The position numbers and the translations under genes were made by a program. Below, piece by piece: positions 35,346 to 44,007 of a stretch of DNA of 64,000 nucleotides; positions within the stretch are counted from its first letter, which is position 1; every line of letters starts with the position of its first letter. The notes beneath the pieces are model-generated. The model was not told the origin of the DNA, searched no databases, and was given only the letters and a program-made list of their open reading frames with translations. This DNA comes from JBHELB01 sp041859045 (GTDB taxonomy: Bacteria > Hydrogenedentota > Hydrogenedentia > Hydrogenedentales > SLHB01): assembly GCA_041859045.1 (NCBI GenBank), contig JBHELB010000063.1, forward strand, positions 1 to 64,000, in the 5' to 3' direction.

Positions 35346-36107
35346 TCAGCGGCTGCGCCCCGACAATAAGTCCGAGCCGCGCCCCTTGATTCGGTAAGCC
35401 GTGTCCCACCAGCCCCAGCCAATCTGTCCGTATCCACGCATGAGGCGCTCAAAATGGGACGGCTCCAGGCCATTTTTCTCAAAAGATCTTCGTAGTCGAA
35501 GTAGATTTCGGATACGGCTTCCTTCAGGCAGCGCATGGTCGGTTCGGACCGCCTTATCCAAGTCGAGCAGAAAGACCTTTCCGCCGTCGCCCACGAACAA
35601 ATTCCGAAGTTGCAGGTCCGCGTGGAACACCCCCGCCTCGTGAAAGGCCCGCACGGCGTCTCCTGCGGCCTCGAGCACTCCTTCCTGGCCGTTGGGGGTT
35701 GCCTTGAGGACTGCGAGGAGGTCCTGGCCGTGCAATTCGCGCGTCGCAAACGCCCCCCGGAACACGATGCCCCTGCGTTCCCAGGAGGCCCCGAGGGGTT
35801 CCGGAACCGGGAGACCCAGACGATGGCAATAGGCATGCACCAGCAGTTCTCGGCGGGGGCGGTTTGTGAACAAGAAGCCGTCCTGGAGGAAATGGCGCAT
35901 GATTCCACCGCGGCGGAACGGGCGCATCATTCCCCAAGCGTCGTCCAGGGGGAAGCGAAAAAGCGGACCACGTCCTGCCCCGGCGGGTTCGCAGCCCTTG
36001 TGGGCCAACAATGCCCCTGCAACCACGTCCGCGTGGGCCGTGCGCACCAACGCAAACGCGGAGCCGCGCTGTACAAGGGAAAAGCCCTCAAGTCGGTAGG
36101 CGTGCAT
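35346..36107 (-). CDS. 3-deoxy-D-manno-octulosonic acid kinase-like protein (KdkA family)
   Basis: A 253-residue kinase-fold protein. It follows the KdkA pattern: RPFRRGGIMRHFLQDGFLF, PRRELLVHAYCHRLGLPVPEP, FATRELHGQDL, then the catalytic loop GVFHADLQLRNLFVG and KVFLLDLDKAV. KdkA phosphorylates Kdo at O-4 on lipid A in Haemophilus-like bacteria. ATG 36107 follows GGCGGAGG and is chosen over the longer reading to 36173. With the next gene it forms a tandem pair, probably arising from duplication with divergence. Confidence 0.83.
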   Translation of the reverse strand: MHAYRLEGFSLVQRGSAFALVRTAHADVVAGALLAHKGCEPAGAGRGPLFRFPLDDAWGMMRPFRRGGIMRHFLQDGFLFTNRPRRELLVHAYCHRLGLPVPEPLGASWERRGIVFRGAFATRELHGQDLLAVLKATPNGQEGVLEAAGDAVRAFHEAGVFHADLQLRNLFVGDGGKVFLLDLDKAVRTDHALPEGSRIRNLLRLRRSFEKNGLEPSHFERLMRGYGQIGWGWWDTAYRIKGRGSDLLSGRSR

Positions 36108-36680
36108 GGTTCCTCCGCCGGTATGATGCGACACAAGCCCTTGATGGCGCAAGTTTTTGTTGCTTAGCGACATTATTTGTCTTCTCGCTATTCTTAGAAA
36201 ATCAGGTGGGATGGAGTCGGAATAGGCGTTGGGGTGGCATGCTCGGCAATAGTTTGTCTGAAATGAGCAACAGATGCTCTTGCGTGATTAAATAGAGTAT
36301 CGACGCGCCACTCAGATTGCCGGGGAGATATCTTGATTCAGAAAGCAGTGAATTTCCTGAGCTGTCTTTGGAGTTTGGAGAGCGCGGGAAGTAGGAACGA
36401 GATCGTAGTCTTTTGAGCGCTTAACGTGCTATGCAGCAATGGGATATGTGGTGTATGCGCATCCGTGAGATGAGTCTCAAGGTCCATGTTGAGAGGGCAA
36501 AAGGTGGAAAAAGTGAGCGAGGAGGCGGATGGCACGCTTCTTGTTTATTTCATTGGCAACGCAAGGGTCTATGGACCAGCGTGAAGGCAAAAATAGAATT
36601 AGGTGCGTGCGGTAAACAAGGACCTGCAAGGAAGACTCCCTGGGATGGAGTGGCTTCGCAAGCGGGCTAGGGTGAAAGCG
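36108..36680. other. 573-bp intergenic region with a sigma-54 promoter near its end
   Basis: No coding region or RNA is convincing. The useful elements are a short palindrome TGAGATGAGTCTCA (36466-36479) and a sigma-54-type -24/-12 element at 36530-36545. The first 350 bp hold nothing I can assign; it is A+T richer than its surroundings. Confidence 0.5.
36530..36545 (+). promoter_or_regulatory. Sigma-54-type -24/-12 promoter
   Basis: TGGCACGCTTCTTGTT matches the RpoN consensus TGGCACG-N4-TTGCW with the GG and TG pair at correct spacing; the -12 element ends TGTT rather than TGCW. It lies about 135 bp before the PEP-CTERM gene. PEP-CTERM genes are known to be controlled by RpoN and the PrsK/PrsR system in several Proteobacteria, which supports the reading. 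Confidence 0.65.
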
Positions 36681-37310
36681 ATGGCAAGTAAGAGGGCGAT
36701 GGCGGTAGCACTGACGCTGGTGCTGGTGGGGTGGGGCGTGGCTGCTTCGGCCAACACCATCACGTTCAGTGGTCCGGTGATGAGCGACTATGATGCGCCG
36801 TACACGGTGTTCGATGCGGTTATCGAGTACACGTATAGCGCAGGCGTGTTGACGCTCGTGTTGCATAACGACACGGCGGCGCCCAATGCGTACACCCTGT
36901 CGGAACTGTGCTTCAATGTGTCGAGCGATGTGACGGGATTGTCCATCCTCAATGACGGCGCGCTGACGAACACGTCATTGTCCACGAGCACCCACGGCGG
37001 GCCGTTCGGCGTGTTTGACTACTGCTTCGATCTGGGACAGGGCAACAACGGTATTACCGCTGGCAATTCCGAGACGGTAACTTTCAACGTCACGGGGCTG
37101 AGCGTGGACACGGACGATTTCTTCAACGGGCTTTCGTTGGGCGTTGCGGGCGGCGGCAACCAGATCGCCACTATCCACTTCACGCGTGGCCCGGAAGGCG
37201 ACAGCACGTGGGTGACCCCGGGTGAAGACATCGTTCCCGAACCCTCCACGATCGTGTTGCTGGGATTGGCGGTGAGTGGCATGGTGATGCGCCGCCGCTT
37301 CGCTAAGTAA
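36681..37310 (+). CDS. PEP-CTERM sorting domain protein
   Basis: A 209-residue secreted protein: signal peptide (AVALTLVLVGWGVAASA, cleavage near residue 24), a beta-rich middle of Thr/Asn/Gly-rich extracellular character, and the PEP-CTERM tail VPEPSTIVLLGLAVSG followed by MRRRFAK, recognised by exosortase. It is likely anchored or released at the cell surface with exopolysaccharide. No exosortase is in the window. ATG 36681 is the only start giving a proper signal peptide; a longer reading to 36603 is noise. It is followed by a strong terminator, so it is a single-gene unit. Confidence 0.93.
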   Translation: MASKRAMAVALTLVLVGWGVAASANTITFSGPVMSDYDAPYTVFDAVIEYTYSAGVLTLVLHNDTAAPNAYTLSELCFNVSSDVTGLSILNDGALTNTSLSTSTHGGPFGVFDYCFDLGQGNNGITAGNSETVTFNVTGLSVDTDDFFNGLSLGVAGGGNQIATIHFTRGPEGDSTWVTPGEDIVPEPSTIVLLGLAVSGMVMRRRFAK

Positions 37311-37335
37311 GCGTAATCGCAAGGAGTGCACTACC

Positions 37336-37378
37336 GAGCGCCTCGCTCCAGGACGGAGCGGGGCGCTCTCGTTCTATG
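37336..37378 (+). terminator. Intrinsic terminator after the PEP-CTERM gene
   Basis: A 14-base-pair stem, GAGCGCCTCGCTCC / GGAGCGGGGCGCTC (one G-T pair), with a five-base loop, then TCGTTCTATGTT. It lies 25 nt after the stop codon. Confidence 0.82.
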
Positions 37379-37412
37379 TTGCCGTGGGCGTTTCCTTCCA
37401 TACCCGAAGAAT

Positions 37413-37421
37413 TGCTACAAT
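37413..37421 (+). promoter_or_regulatory. Extended -10 promoter candidate for ispG
   Basis: TGCTACAAT (37413-37421) is an extended -10, 25 nt upstream of the ispG start; no good -35 is present. It falls between the PEP-CTERM terminator and ispG. Confidence 0.4.
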
Positions 37422-37446
37422 CTGTGCCCGATAGGAGGCGTTCACA

Positions 37447-38673
37447 ATGGTATTGGCGGAACGAAAGAAGACACACGCGGTGATGGTTGGCGGCGTCCAG
37501 GTAGGGGGAGGGGCGCCGGTCATTGTGCAGTCGATGACCAATACCGACACCGCCGATGCCGCAGCGACGGCGCAGCAGATCTGCGAACTGGCCGAAGCCG
37601 GATCGGAGATGGTTCGCATCACCGTGAACCTGCGTCCTGCCGCCGCCGCCGTGCCGGAGATCGTCCAGCGCGTGCGCGCCACCGGATGTACGGTTCCGAT
37701 CATTGGCGACTTTCACTACAACGGACATTTGTTACTGACAGAGTTCCCGGATTGCGCCAAGGCGCTTGACAAATATCGGATTAATCCGGGAAACGTCGGC
37801 AAGGGCCAGGCGCGAGATGCTCAGTTCTCGACGATTTGCCGGCTCGCGGTGGACAACGGCAAGCCTGTGCGCATTGGTGTCAACGGCGGGTCGTTGAACC
37901 AGGAACTGGTGATGGAGCGGATGCGCGTCAATGCCGAGCGCGATCTGGGCAAGACGGCGGAGGAGGTGCTCAACGAGTGCATGATCCTCTCCGCGTTGCA
38001 GTCGACGGAGCTGGCGTTGGAGAACGGCCTTCGGCATAACCAGATCATCATCTCCTGCAAAACTTCCGACCCGATTCACCTGCTGTGGCTGTACCGCGAA
38101 CTGGCGAGTCGCAGCGACCAGCCTCTGCACCTTGGCCTGACCGAGGCGGGTATGGGAATGAAGGGCCTGGTGTGGTCCTCTGTGGCGATGGGCACGCTTC
38201 TGGCCGAGGGGATTGGCGATACAATCCGTGTCTCCGTGACGCCGCAGCCCGGCGCGAGTCGCTGCGAAGAGGTCTACGCGGCGTGCGAGATGCTGCAAGC
38301 CTTGGGGCTGCGCGCGTTTTCGCCAAGCATCACGTCATGCCCGGGGTGTGGGCGCACGACGAGCACCACTTTCCAAAAACTCGCGCTCGATGTGCAGGAG
38401 TACGTACGCGGGCGGATGCCCGAATGGCGTAAACGCTACCGCGGCGTCGAGACGTTGCGCCTGGCCGTGATGGGGTGCGTCGTGAATGGGCCGGGGGAGA
38501 GCAAGGCCGCGAACATTGGAATTAGCCTGCCCGGCACCGGTGAGGCCCCGAGTTGTCCCGTGTTTGTGGACGGCCACAAGTTTGCCACGCTTACCGGCAG
38601 TCCCGAGGAACTTGCGGCGTCGTTTCGACAGATCGTTGACGACTATGTCGCGAGCCGTTATCCACTCCGATAG
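37447..38673 (+). CDS. ispG: 4-hydroxy-3-methylbut-2-enyl diphosphate synthase (flavodoxin/ferredoxin)
   Basis: IspG/GcpE (408 residues) reduces the cyclic diphosphate MEcPP in the penultimate MEP-pathway step with a [4Fe-4S] cluster. Cluster residues are Cys298 and Cys301 (SCPGCGR), Cys344 (GCVVNGPGES) and Glu351. The N-terminal TIM barrel carries VGGGAPVIVQSMTNTDT and RINPGNVG. The length fits the two-domain bacterial form. ATG 37447 follows AGGAGG. It works downstream of Dxs (21.0 kb) in the same pathway. Confidence 0.97.
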   Translation: MVLAERKKTHAVMVGGVQVGGGAPVIVQSMTNTDTADAAATAQQICELAEAGSEMVRITVNLRPAAAAVPEIVQRVRATGCTVPIIGDFHYNGHLLLTEFPDCAKALDKYRINPGNVGKGQARDAQFSTICRLAVDNGKPVRIGVNGGSLNQELVMERMRVNAERDLGKTAEEVLNECMILSALQSTELALENGLRHNQIIISCKTSDPIHLLWLYRELASRSDQPLHLGLTEAGMGMKGLVWSSVAMGTLLAEGIGDTIRVSVTPQPGASRCEEVYAACEMLQALGLRAFSPSITSCPGCGRTTSTTFQKLALDVQEYVRGRMPEWRKRYRGVETLRLAVMGCVVNGPGESKAANIGISLPGTGEAPSCPVFVDGHKFATLTGSPEELAASFRQIVDDYVASRYPLR

Positions 38674-38878
38674 ATTGGTCATGATTTCCTCCCCAAATTG
38701 AGGAGGGGCTTTCAATAGTCACCCTTGTTCGGCCTCTTGCCTCGCGGGAAGGTTGTGCCGTACTTGCCTGATCCGCCAGCCCACCCGACACGCTGTGTGA
38801 TGCAGGGAATGAAGACGACGCGTTTAGCGTTTTTCCAGCGAGGGTGCATAGAGTGCGTAAGGGTGAACGGAGGGCCTC

Positions 38879-39244
38879 ATGTGGAGGCGGCTCAGCAGAA
38901 TGATAGCCTGCGCGAATGGGGGAGAGTGCGGTCCGTCGGAATTGCGCGATAAACTACAGCGCGGCGGCGACTTTCTCGTGCTCGATGTGCGCGCGTCATC
39001 GGAAGTCGCTACCGCCGCCTTGCCGTACCCCTATATCCATATCCCCCTCGATGAGCTTTCCGCTCGCGTAGGCGAGTTGGCGTCTTGGCGGGAGAAGGAA
39101 GTAATAGTACTCTGCCACCATGGCGGGCGCTCCGCGGTCGCGCAGTGCTTTCTCTCGAAGAACGGGTTCAAGAACGTCCGCAATTTGCGCGGCGGCATCA
39201 ACGCTTATGCGCAGAAGGCGGACCCCTCCATTCCTCGCTATTGA
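38879..39244 (+). CDS. Rhodanese-like domain protein
   Basis: A 121-residue single rhodanese domain. The catalytic Cys is Cys79 in VIVLCHHGGRSAVA, a six-residue active-site loop typical of thiosulfate:cyanide sulfurtransferases; FLVLDVRASSEV is the conserved early motif. ATG 38879 follows GGAGGG at six bases. The first 18 residues hold two cysteines and are not conserved. It overlaps the convergent M23 peptidase gene by seven bases. Confidence 0.88.
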   Translation: MWRRLSRMIACANGGECGPSELRDKLQRGGDFLVLDVRASSEVATAALPYPYIHIPLDELSARVGELASWREKEVIVLCHHGGRSAVAQCFLSKNGFKNVRNLRGGINAYAQKADPSIPRY

Positions 39245-41160
39245 GCTATTGCTGCTGACAGCTTCCGCTCGCTGCGCGCGGTATTTCCTGCGTGGTCCGT
39301 CACCTCAAATGCAATGACGCGAGCGTTAGCAGGGAGATCCTCGTCGCGGGCCCACCACGCGGTACCCTCTTCCGGGTCGTATTCGGTCAACAGCCAGCGA
39401 CCGTCCACGCGCGCCGTTACATCGGCGATCCCGCTTGCGGCGTCAGAGACCTTCACGCGAAGCGACGGACGGCGTGCGTCGGTCTGTGAACCATCGCCTG
39501 CGTCCATCCATTCGAGGTGCGGGGGCTGACTATCTTCCAGGACGATGAATTCGCCGAATGCCCGCGATTCCGCTTCGAGGAAGCCGTCGGCTCGTGTCGT
39601 TTCGAGGAAGGTCCAGCGTGCGCCGTTTCGGCGGTAGAGGTGCACTGGGCGGTTGGGTTCCGTGTCTGTGGGGATCGGTATTCGAACACGAATTGGCGCG
39701 GCAAGCGGTGTTGCCGTCGGCGCGATACGCCACATTCCCCCGTGTACGCGTCCAGGGACCTCGGCGGGAGGCTGGAGTTCTTCGATAGACGCGAAGAGCG
39801 CGCCATATGCGGCGGCGTTTGGAATTTGGACGCTCACCTTTCCCGCACGCACTTCGCCGTCTTTGTCCCCGTTGCGCACAACGGTCCACGTCTGCGCGGT
39901 GTCGGCCAGGCGGGGATGCCGCACGGCGAGGCGCACTTCGCGTACGGCTGAAGCGGGACGGAACGCGGTACGGAAGGTCTGCGCGTCGACTCGCGTGAAA
40001 GCGGACGCCGACTCCAGAGGAGCGGAGGTAACCTCTAACATCGGGGTTTCCGCTTCCGGGCCTTCAAAGCGCGTGGTGACGGACATCCAGTCACCGTAAC
40101 ACGCCCATTCCACGCGCCCCGGAAGCGCCGCGCTTTCCGGGATCTCGGGAGACGACGCAACCTTTTCAGGCCGCAGCCGTAGTCGCGCCGCCGCCCGGTT
40201 TCCAAAGAAATCCACCGCTTCGAATTCGGCGTCGACGGCGCGCGTATTCACGGTGAGCCAGCCATCCCCGTGGTTGGCGGTTATCGACTCACTCCGGTTG
40301 CCGGGCCATCGCCAAAGAAGCAGAAAACGCCCCTGGTCGAGAAGGAACGGGTGATAGCAGACCGCGCCGTCGCCGACGGTGGCGTAGTCGACGCGGTCGT
40401 TGCGGACCTCGAACAGCGCCTGCTTGCCCACGTGAACGCGGGCGGTATAGACGCCCAGGACGTTCTCGCCATTGTTCGCAGGGTCGATCACATCCAGCCC
40501 AAATGCTACTCGGCCCGACGCGGAGACTTCGACCGTTGGCGTTCCGTCCCCCTGAGTATTTACTTCGAGTAGTGCGGGGAATGGCACCCCGTTGACGGTG
40601 GCGTCGGGGCCGTCAGGCATGACCAGAATGCGCCGGATTTTCGGAACCTCTCTATCGGGCCAGGTCCAGCCCAGGCGGCGTGGATTGAAGGGGCGCTCCT
40701 TCGAATCACGCGGTTCAGCGTGCAGATGCGCTGGTCCAATACCGCTTTGGCCGCTGTACGCCACAATTTCGCCGCGATGCACAGGAAAACGTCCGGCGTC
40801 GGGCGTGAGATCCACTTCGTAGGCCTGTCGCGCGTGCTGCTCGGCGTTTACATACGCCGCGATGGGATCCGCAAAACGGTCGAGATGCCCGAAGACCATG
40901 ACATTGCCGTCGTCGAGGCGGAGGTAGAGCGCTTTCCCATAGCCATACGGGGAACATCGCACGCGGGCAACATAGCCGTCTCGCGGGGCATGTACCGGCA
41001 GCCCGATACCGCCCGTGCGCAGGTCAATGCCTGTGTGCGCACGGCCCATCCGGTATTCCCCAAAACTCGACGTGATGATGCGCGGCAAATCCAGCGGCCA
41101 CGCGTAGTCGACATTCGGACCCGCGGTGGCATACGCGCACAACGCCAGCAGTGCGATCAT
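39238..41160 (-). CDS. M23 family (LytM-type) peptidase
   Basis: A 640-residue secreted zinc endopeptidase. After a short signal segment (to about residue 14), the LytM domain has His42 and Asp46 (HTGID) and the HxH pair His145/His147 (AHLHAEPR), which fit a metal-binding site. A long insertion between the two halves (about 98-130) is unusual. The C-terminal 450 residues are beta-rich with several Ig-like stretches, for example LEWMDAGDGSQTDARRPSLR. It probably cleaves peptidoglycan cross-links. Its start overlaps the PpiC gene end by four bases. Confidence 0.85.
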   Translation of the reverse strand: MIALLALCAYATAGPNVDYAWPLDLPRIITSSFGEYRMGRAHTGIDLRTGGIGLPVHAPRDGYVARVRCSPYGYGKALYLRLDDGNVMVFGHLDRFADPIAAYVNAEQHARQAYEVDLTPDAGRFPVHRGEIVAYSGQSGIGPAHLHAEPRDSKERPFNPRRLGWTWPDREVPKIRRILVMPDGPDATVNGVPFPALLEVNTQGDGTPTVEVSASGRVAFGLDVIDPANNGENVLGVYTARVHVGKQALFEVRNDRVDYATVGDGAVCYHPFLLDQGRFLLLWRWPGNRSESITANHGDGWLTVNTRAVDAEFEAVDFFGNRAAARLRLRPEKVASSPEIPESAALPGRVEWACYGDWMSVTTRFEGPEAETPMLEVTSAPLESASAFTRVDAQTFRTAFRPASAVREVRLAVRHPRLADTAQTWTVVRNGDKDGEVRAGKVSVQIPNAAAYGALFASIEELQPPAEVPGRVHGGMWRIAPTATPLAAPIRVRIPIPTDTEPNRPVHLYRRNGARWTFLETTRADGFLEAESRAFGEFIVLEDSQPPHLEWMDAGDGSQTDARRPSLRVKVSDAASGIADVTARVDGRWLLTEYDPEEGTAWWARDEDLPANARVIAFEVTDHAGNTARSERKLSAAIAQ

Positions 41161-42404
41161 TTTTTCTTCGTGGTCGAAGCGCTTTGCGCGGGCTTACTCG
41201 CGGGCGGATTCGCCTTGGCGTTACCAGACGCGCTTGACGCGGGTTTGGCCGCCGGGGACTTGTTCTCCGCGCCGAGTTCACGTACCGCCTTCGCGCTGGA
41301 CTTGCGCAGTTCTTCCATCAGTTCGGGCTGCGTTCGCAGTTGCCGCTCCAACTCAGCGAGCAGAACCTCCTGCACGACTTTCTCGTCGGCCAGATAGGGC
41401 ATGCAGAACTTCGCCACCACAAGATCGCCCTTTTCCGAGAGGAGTCGGCTGCGGATAAGTGGCGCGTACTTCTCAAGACTTGGCGCTTCGCCGGCTTTGC
41501 GCTCGATCAGCTTGATGATGTGATAGCCTTCTGGGCTTTCGATCACGTCGCTGACCTGATTGGGCTGCATGCCTGCGGCCGCCGTGACGTAGAAGGGCGG
41601 CAATTCAGCGGCGGGCATGGCGCCGATGTCGCCGCCGTTGTCCCTGCCCTGTCCTTGGGACATCTCCCTCGCCACCGCATCGAAACTCTGCCCGGCGCGA
41701 ATACGTTGGAGGGCGTTCTGGGCTTTCTGTTGCGCCTGAGTCCGCGGATTGGGACCCGCGACCGTCGTTCCCGGGCGCGGTTCTTTGCCCGAAATGAAGA
41801 TGTGCTTGAGATGAAGAATGTCACCCGTGGGCGCGTTCGGCTTATTCTTTATGAAATAGTCGCCTACTTCCTGATCGCTGACTTCAACCTTCGCTTCCTT
41901 CATCAATTCCGTGCGCATTTTCTCGATCAATAGCTCTTTGCGGAGATCCTCAAGCGCCTGGGTCTTGCTCGCCTTGGCTTGCTGCAAGACCTCCTCCTCG
42001 GTCAACTGCGTGCCGCCTTTTGACAGCGCCTTTCTAAGGCGATCGATTTCCGTCTTCCACGCCGCCTGCAACTCGGCGTCGGTGATGGTTACTTTGCGCT
42101 TACCGGCTTCCTGACGCAGGAGTTCGCGCTCGACCAACTGACGCAAGGTCTGAATCGCGACGCCAATGCGGGTGGTGTCCGATACGGGGGTTCCCGAGTG
42201 CTGTCGGGCGTACAGTTGAATCTGTCCCTTATACAAATCAATGAAATCTTTGCCCGCGATGGGCTGTCCATTGACAAACGCGACGGGCCCATCGGGGACG
42301 CAACGCTCCACGAGGTCCATGCTCTCCAAATCCGGAGCCTGCGCGGCAGCCCCCCACGCAAAACAGCACATCGCCAGCACGCCAATCATCAACCACTGCT
42401 TCAT
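41157..42404 (-). CDS. PpiC-type peptidyl-prolyl isomerase (SurA/PrsA-like)
   Basis: A 415-residue periplasmic chaperone. After the signal peptide (about residues 1-22), an N-terminal helical SurA_N-like region precedes the parvulin domain, seen from HLKHIFISGKEP to GYHIIKLIERK (about 200-320). The tail is Ala/Ser/Lys-rich (SSASGNAKANPPASK), low complexity. It would assist folding of exported or outer-membrane proteins. It overlaps both the upstream small membrane gene and the downstream M23 gene by four bases, so the trio is probably translationally coupled. Confidence 0.9.
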   Translation of the reverse strand: MKQWLMIGVLAMCCFAWGAAAQAPDLESMDLVERCVPDGPVAFVNGQPIAGKDFIDLYKGQIQLYARQHSGTPVSDTTRIGVAIQTLRQLVERELLRQEAGKRKVTITDAELQAAWKTEIDRLRKALSKGGTQLTEEEVLQQAKASKTQALEDLRKELLIEKMRTELMKEAKVEVSDQEVGDYFIKNKPNAPTGDILHLKHIFISGKEPRPGTTVAGPNPRTQAQQKAQNALQRIRAGQSFDAVAREMSQGQGRDNGGDIGAMPAAELPPFYVTAAAGMQPNQVSDVIESPEGYHIIKLIERKAGEAPSLEKYAPLIRSRLLSEKGDLVVAKFCMPYLADEKVVQEVLLAELERQLRTQPELMEELRKSSAKAVRELGAENKSPAAKPASSASGNAKANPPASKPAQSASTTKKK

Positions 42405-42757
42405 CCACGTTCTCCCGGGCCGGTTTTGTCGTCGGCCGCTTCACTCAGTTCGTCTTCAGAGGTCTCTGCCTCTTCAGCCGCGGTTTCTTCTTCCGGAGAT
42501 TCGAGCACAGGCCCCATGATGTGCAAGATGACCTGCGCCACCAGAAACATCACTACGTAGGCAGCAACAAAGGTTAGCCCGGCGCGCACTGCGGTATCAA
42601 GAAGGCCTAGTCCCCGAAAAAAACAAAACGCCATAACCAGTGCAGCCGCAAGCACACTTACCGGCAGCGCCAAACGGTCGCTGTCGCGTTCGAGGCTCGG
42701 AAGCACTTCGATGGGTTCGGGTCTCTTCCGGGGTACAAACATGAGCGATGCTATCAT
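42401..42757 (-). CDS. Small membrane protein, unknown function
   Basis: Up to 118 residues with two hydrophobic helices (LALPVSVLAAALVMAFCFF and AGLTFVAAYVVMFLVAQVIL) and an acidic tail rich in Glu. No family recognised. Its stop overlaps the PpiC start by four bases, which supports it being a real gene. The start is ATG 42757 or ATG 42742; neither has a strong Shine-Dalgarno. Confidence 0.6.
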   Translation of the reverse strand: MIASLMFVPRKRPEPIEVLPSLERDSDRLALPVSVLAAALVMAFCFFRGLGLLDTAVRAGLTFVAAYVVMFLVAQVILHIMGPVLESPEEETAAEEAETSEDELSEAADDKTGPGERG

Positions 42758-42860
42758 ATCCTTGACCCTGACGAAAAATACGCCCGTGCATTCCCTTCTG
42801 TTTGTCGGTCAGTTAGACTATGTGAATTCGTTTTGGGCCGGTGAAAGGGAGGACAGCGAA

Positions 42861-43424
42861 GTGAGGGTGATTGCGGGAAGCGCGCGCGGCATCGTGTTGA
42901 ATACTCCACGGGGGCACAGCATTCGGCCCACGCTCGACCGGGTGCGCGAAGCGTTGTTCAGCATCCTCATGCCGCGCCTGCCGGGGGCGCGGTTCTTGGA
43001 CCTTTTCGCGGGAACCGGCGCGAATGGGATCGAAGCGCTCAGCCGTGGCGCGTCGTCCGCGGTCTTTGTGGATCAAGACCCTAGCGCCTTGGATCTCGTC
43101 GCGGAGAACCTAAAGCGGACCCGGCTCGCGGAACACGCGCGGTTAGTGCGCGCGGAGTTGCCGAAGGGGCTGGGGCAGCTTCCTGCGTTGACAGCACCCT
43201 GCGACATCATTTTCGCCGATCCGCCGTACCGTTTCCCGCAGTTTGAGGGGCTCCTTGAGGGGCTTCGGGAGCACAGGCTGCTCGGGCCGGACGGTATCCT
43301 CGTGGTTGAGCATTCCCGGGAGGTCAACCTGCCCGAAGCGGGGTCCGGTTTTTCACGGTCTCGCACCACAACTTACGGGGGTACAAGCCTTAGTTTCTAT
43401 CTTGACACTACATCATGTATGTGA
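42861..43424 (+). CDS. rsmD: 16S rRNA (guanine-N2)-methyltransferase RsmD
   Basis: RsmD (187 residues) methylates G966 of 16S rRNA. The family opening VRVIAGSARG appears at GTG 42861, which is preceded at eight bases by GGGAGG; a longer frame to 42711 is antisense to the small membrane gene and is dropped. Motif I is FLDLFAGTGANGIEAL and motif IV is IIFADPPY. The 3' end carries the nrdR promoter (43402-43430). Confidence 0.93.
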   Translation: MRVIAGSARGIVLNTPRGHSIRPTLDRVREALFSILMPRLPGARFLDLFAGTGANGIEALSRGASSAVFVDQDPSALDLVAENLKRTRLAEHARLVRAELPKGLGQLPALTAPCDIIFADPPYRFPQFEGLLEGLREHRLLGPDGILVVEHSREVNLPEAGSGFSRSRTTTYGGTSLSFYLDTTSCM

Positions 43425-43430
43425 TAGACT
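43402..43430 (+). promoter_or_regulatory. Promoter of nrdR
   Basis: TTGACA (43402-43407), 17-nt spacer, TAGACT (43425-43430). It overlaps the end of rsmD. Predicted start near 43437 puts the NrdR boxes at the beginning of the transcript. Confidence 0.75.
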
Positions 43431-43437
43431 CCCGCCA

Positions 43438-43484
43438 ACACAATATATTGCTATCTGCCGCGTGGTGTAGGAAGTATATTGTGG
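43438..43484 (+). promoter_or_regulatory. Pair of NrdR boxes
   Basis: ACACAATATATTGCTA (43438-43453) and AGGAAGTATATTGTGG (43469-43484) match the near-palindromic NrdR box, which has an AT-rich centre with ACAC and GTGT ends. Their centres are 31 bp apart, three helical turns, as seen for NrdR sites. They sit just downstream of the nrdR promoter, indicating autoregulation. Confidence 0.75.
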
Positions 43485-43514
43485 TTCCGCGAAGAGGAAC
43501 AGAGGGGGGCTATC

Positions 43515-43967
43515 ATGCGTTGCCCGTTTTGCGGGTTTTCCGAGGCCAAGGTGGTGGATTCGCGCGCGTCAAAAGAAGGCGACTCAATTCGGCGTCGCCG
43601 GGAATGCCTGAAGTGCGAGCGCCGTTTCACGACCTACGAGCGCATCGAAGAAGTCGCGCAAATGGTGATCAAGAAGGATGGCCGCCGGGAGCCGTTCGAT
43701 CGCTGGAAGATCAAGAGCGGTATCCTCAAGTCCTGTGAAAAGCGCCCTGTCAGCCTGGATCAAGTGGAAGCGCTCATCGACGACATTGAACGAACCCTGT
43801 TCAACAGTTCCGAGCACGAGGTTTCGACGAGTGCTATCGGCCAGGCGGTGATGGAACGATTGAAACGCCTGGACCAAGTGGCGTACGTGCGGTTCGCGTC
43901 GGTGTACCGTGAGTTCAAGGATCTCAATGAATTCATGAGCGAACTTATGAGGACCATGCAGACCTGA
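43515..43967 (+). CDS. nrdR: Transcriptional repressor NrdR
   Basis: NrdR (150 residues) represses ribonucleotide reductase genes, sensing ATP/dATP. The zinc ribbon is Cys3-xx-Cys6 and Cys31-xx-Cys34 (MRCPFCG, ECLKCERRF), with the ATP-cone from about residue 47 on (VIKKDGRREPFDRWKI). ATG 43515 follows GAGGGGGGC. It has its own promoter with two NrdR boxes. No nrd reductase gene is in the window. Confidence 0.96.
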   Translation: MRCPFCGFSEAKVVDSRASKEGDSIRRRRECLKCERRFTTYERIEEVAQMVIKKDGRREPFDRWKIKSGILKSCEKRPVSLDQVEALIDDIERTLFNSSEHEVSTSAIGQAVMERLKRLDQVAYVRFASVYREFKDLNEFMSELMRTMQT

Positions 43968-44007
43968 TCGCGCTGCCCACGGGTTCGTGAGGACGAAAGG
44001 GAACGCA

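Noticed and set aside
38690..38710. Terminator after ispG
   Set aside because: Only a five-base-pair stem can form around CCTCC/GGAGG and no T-run follows.
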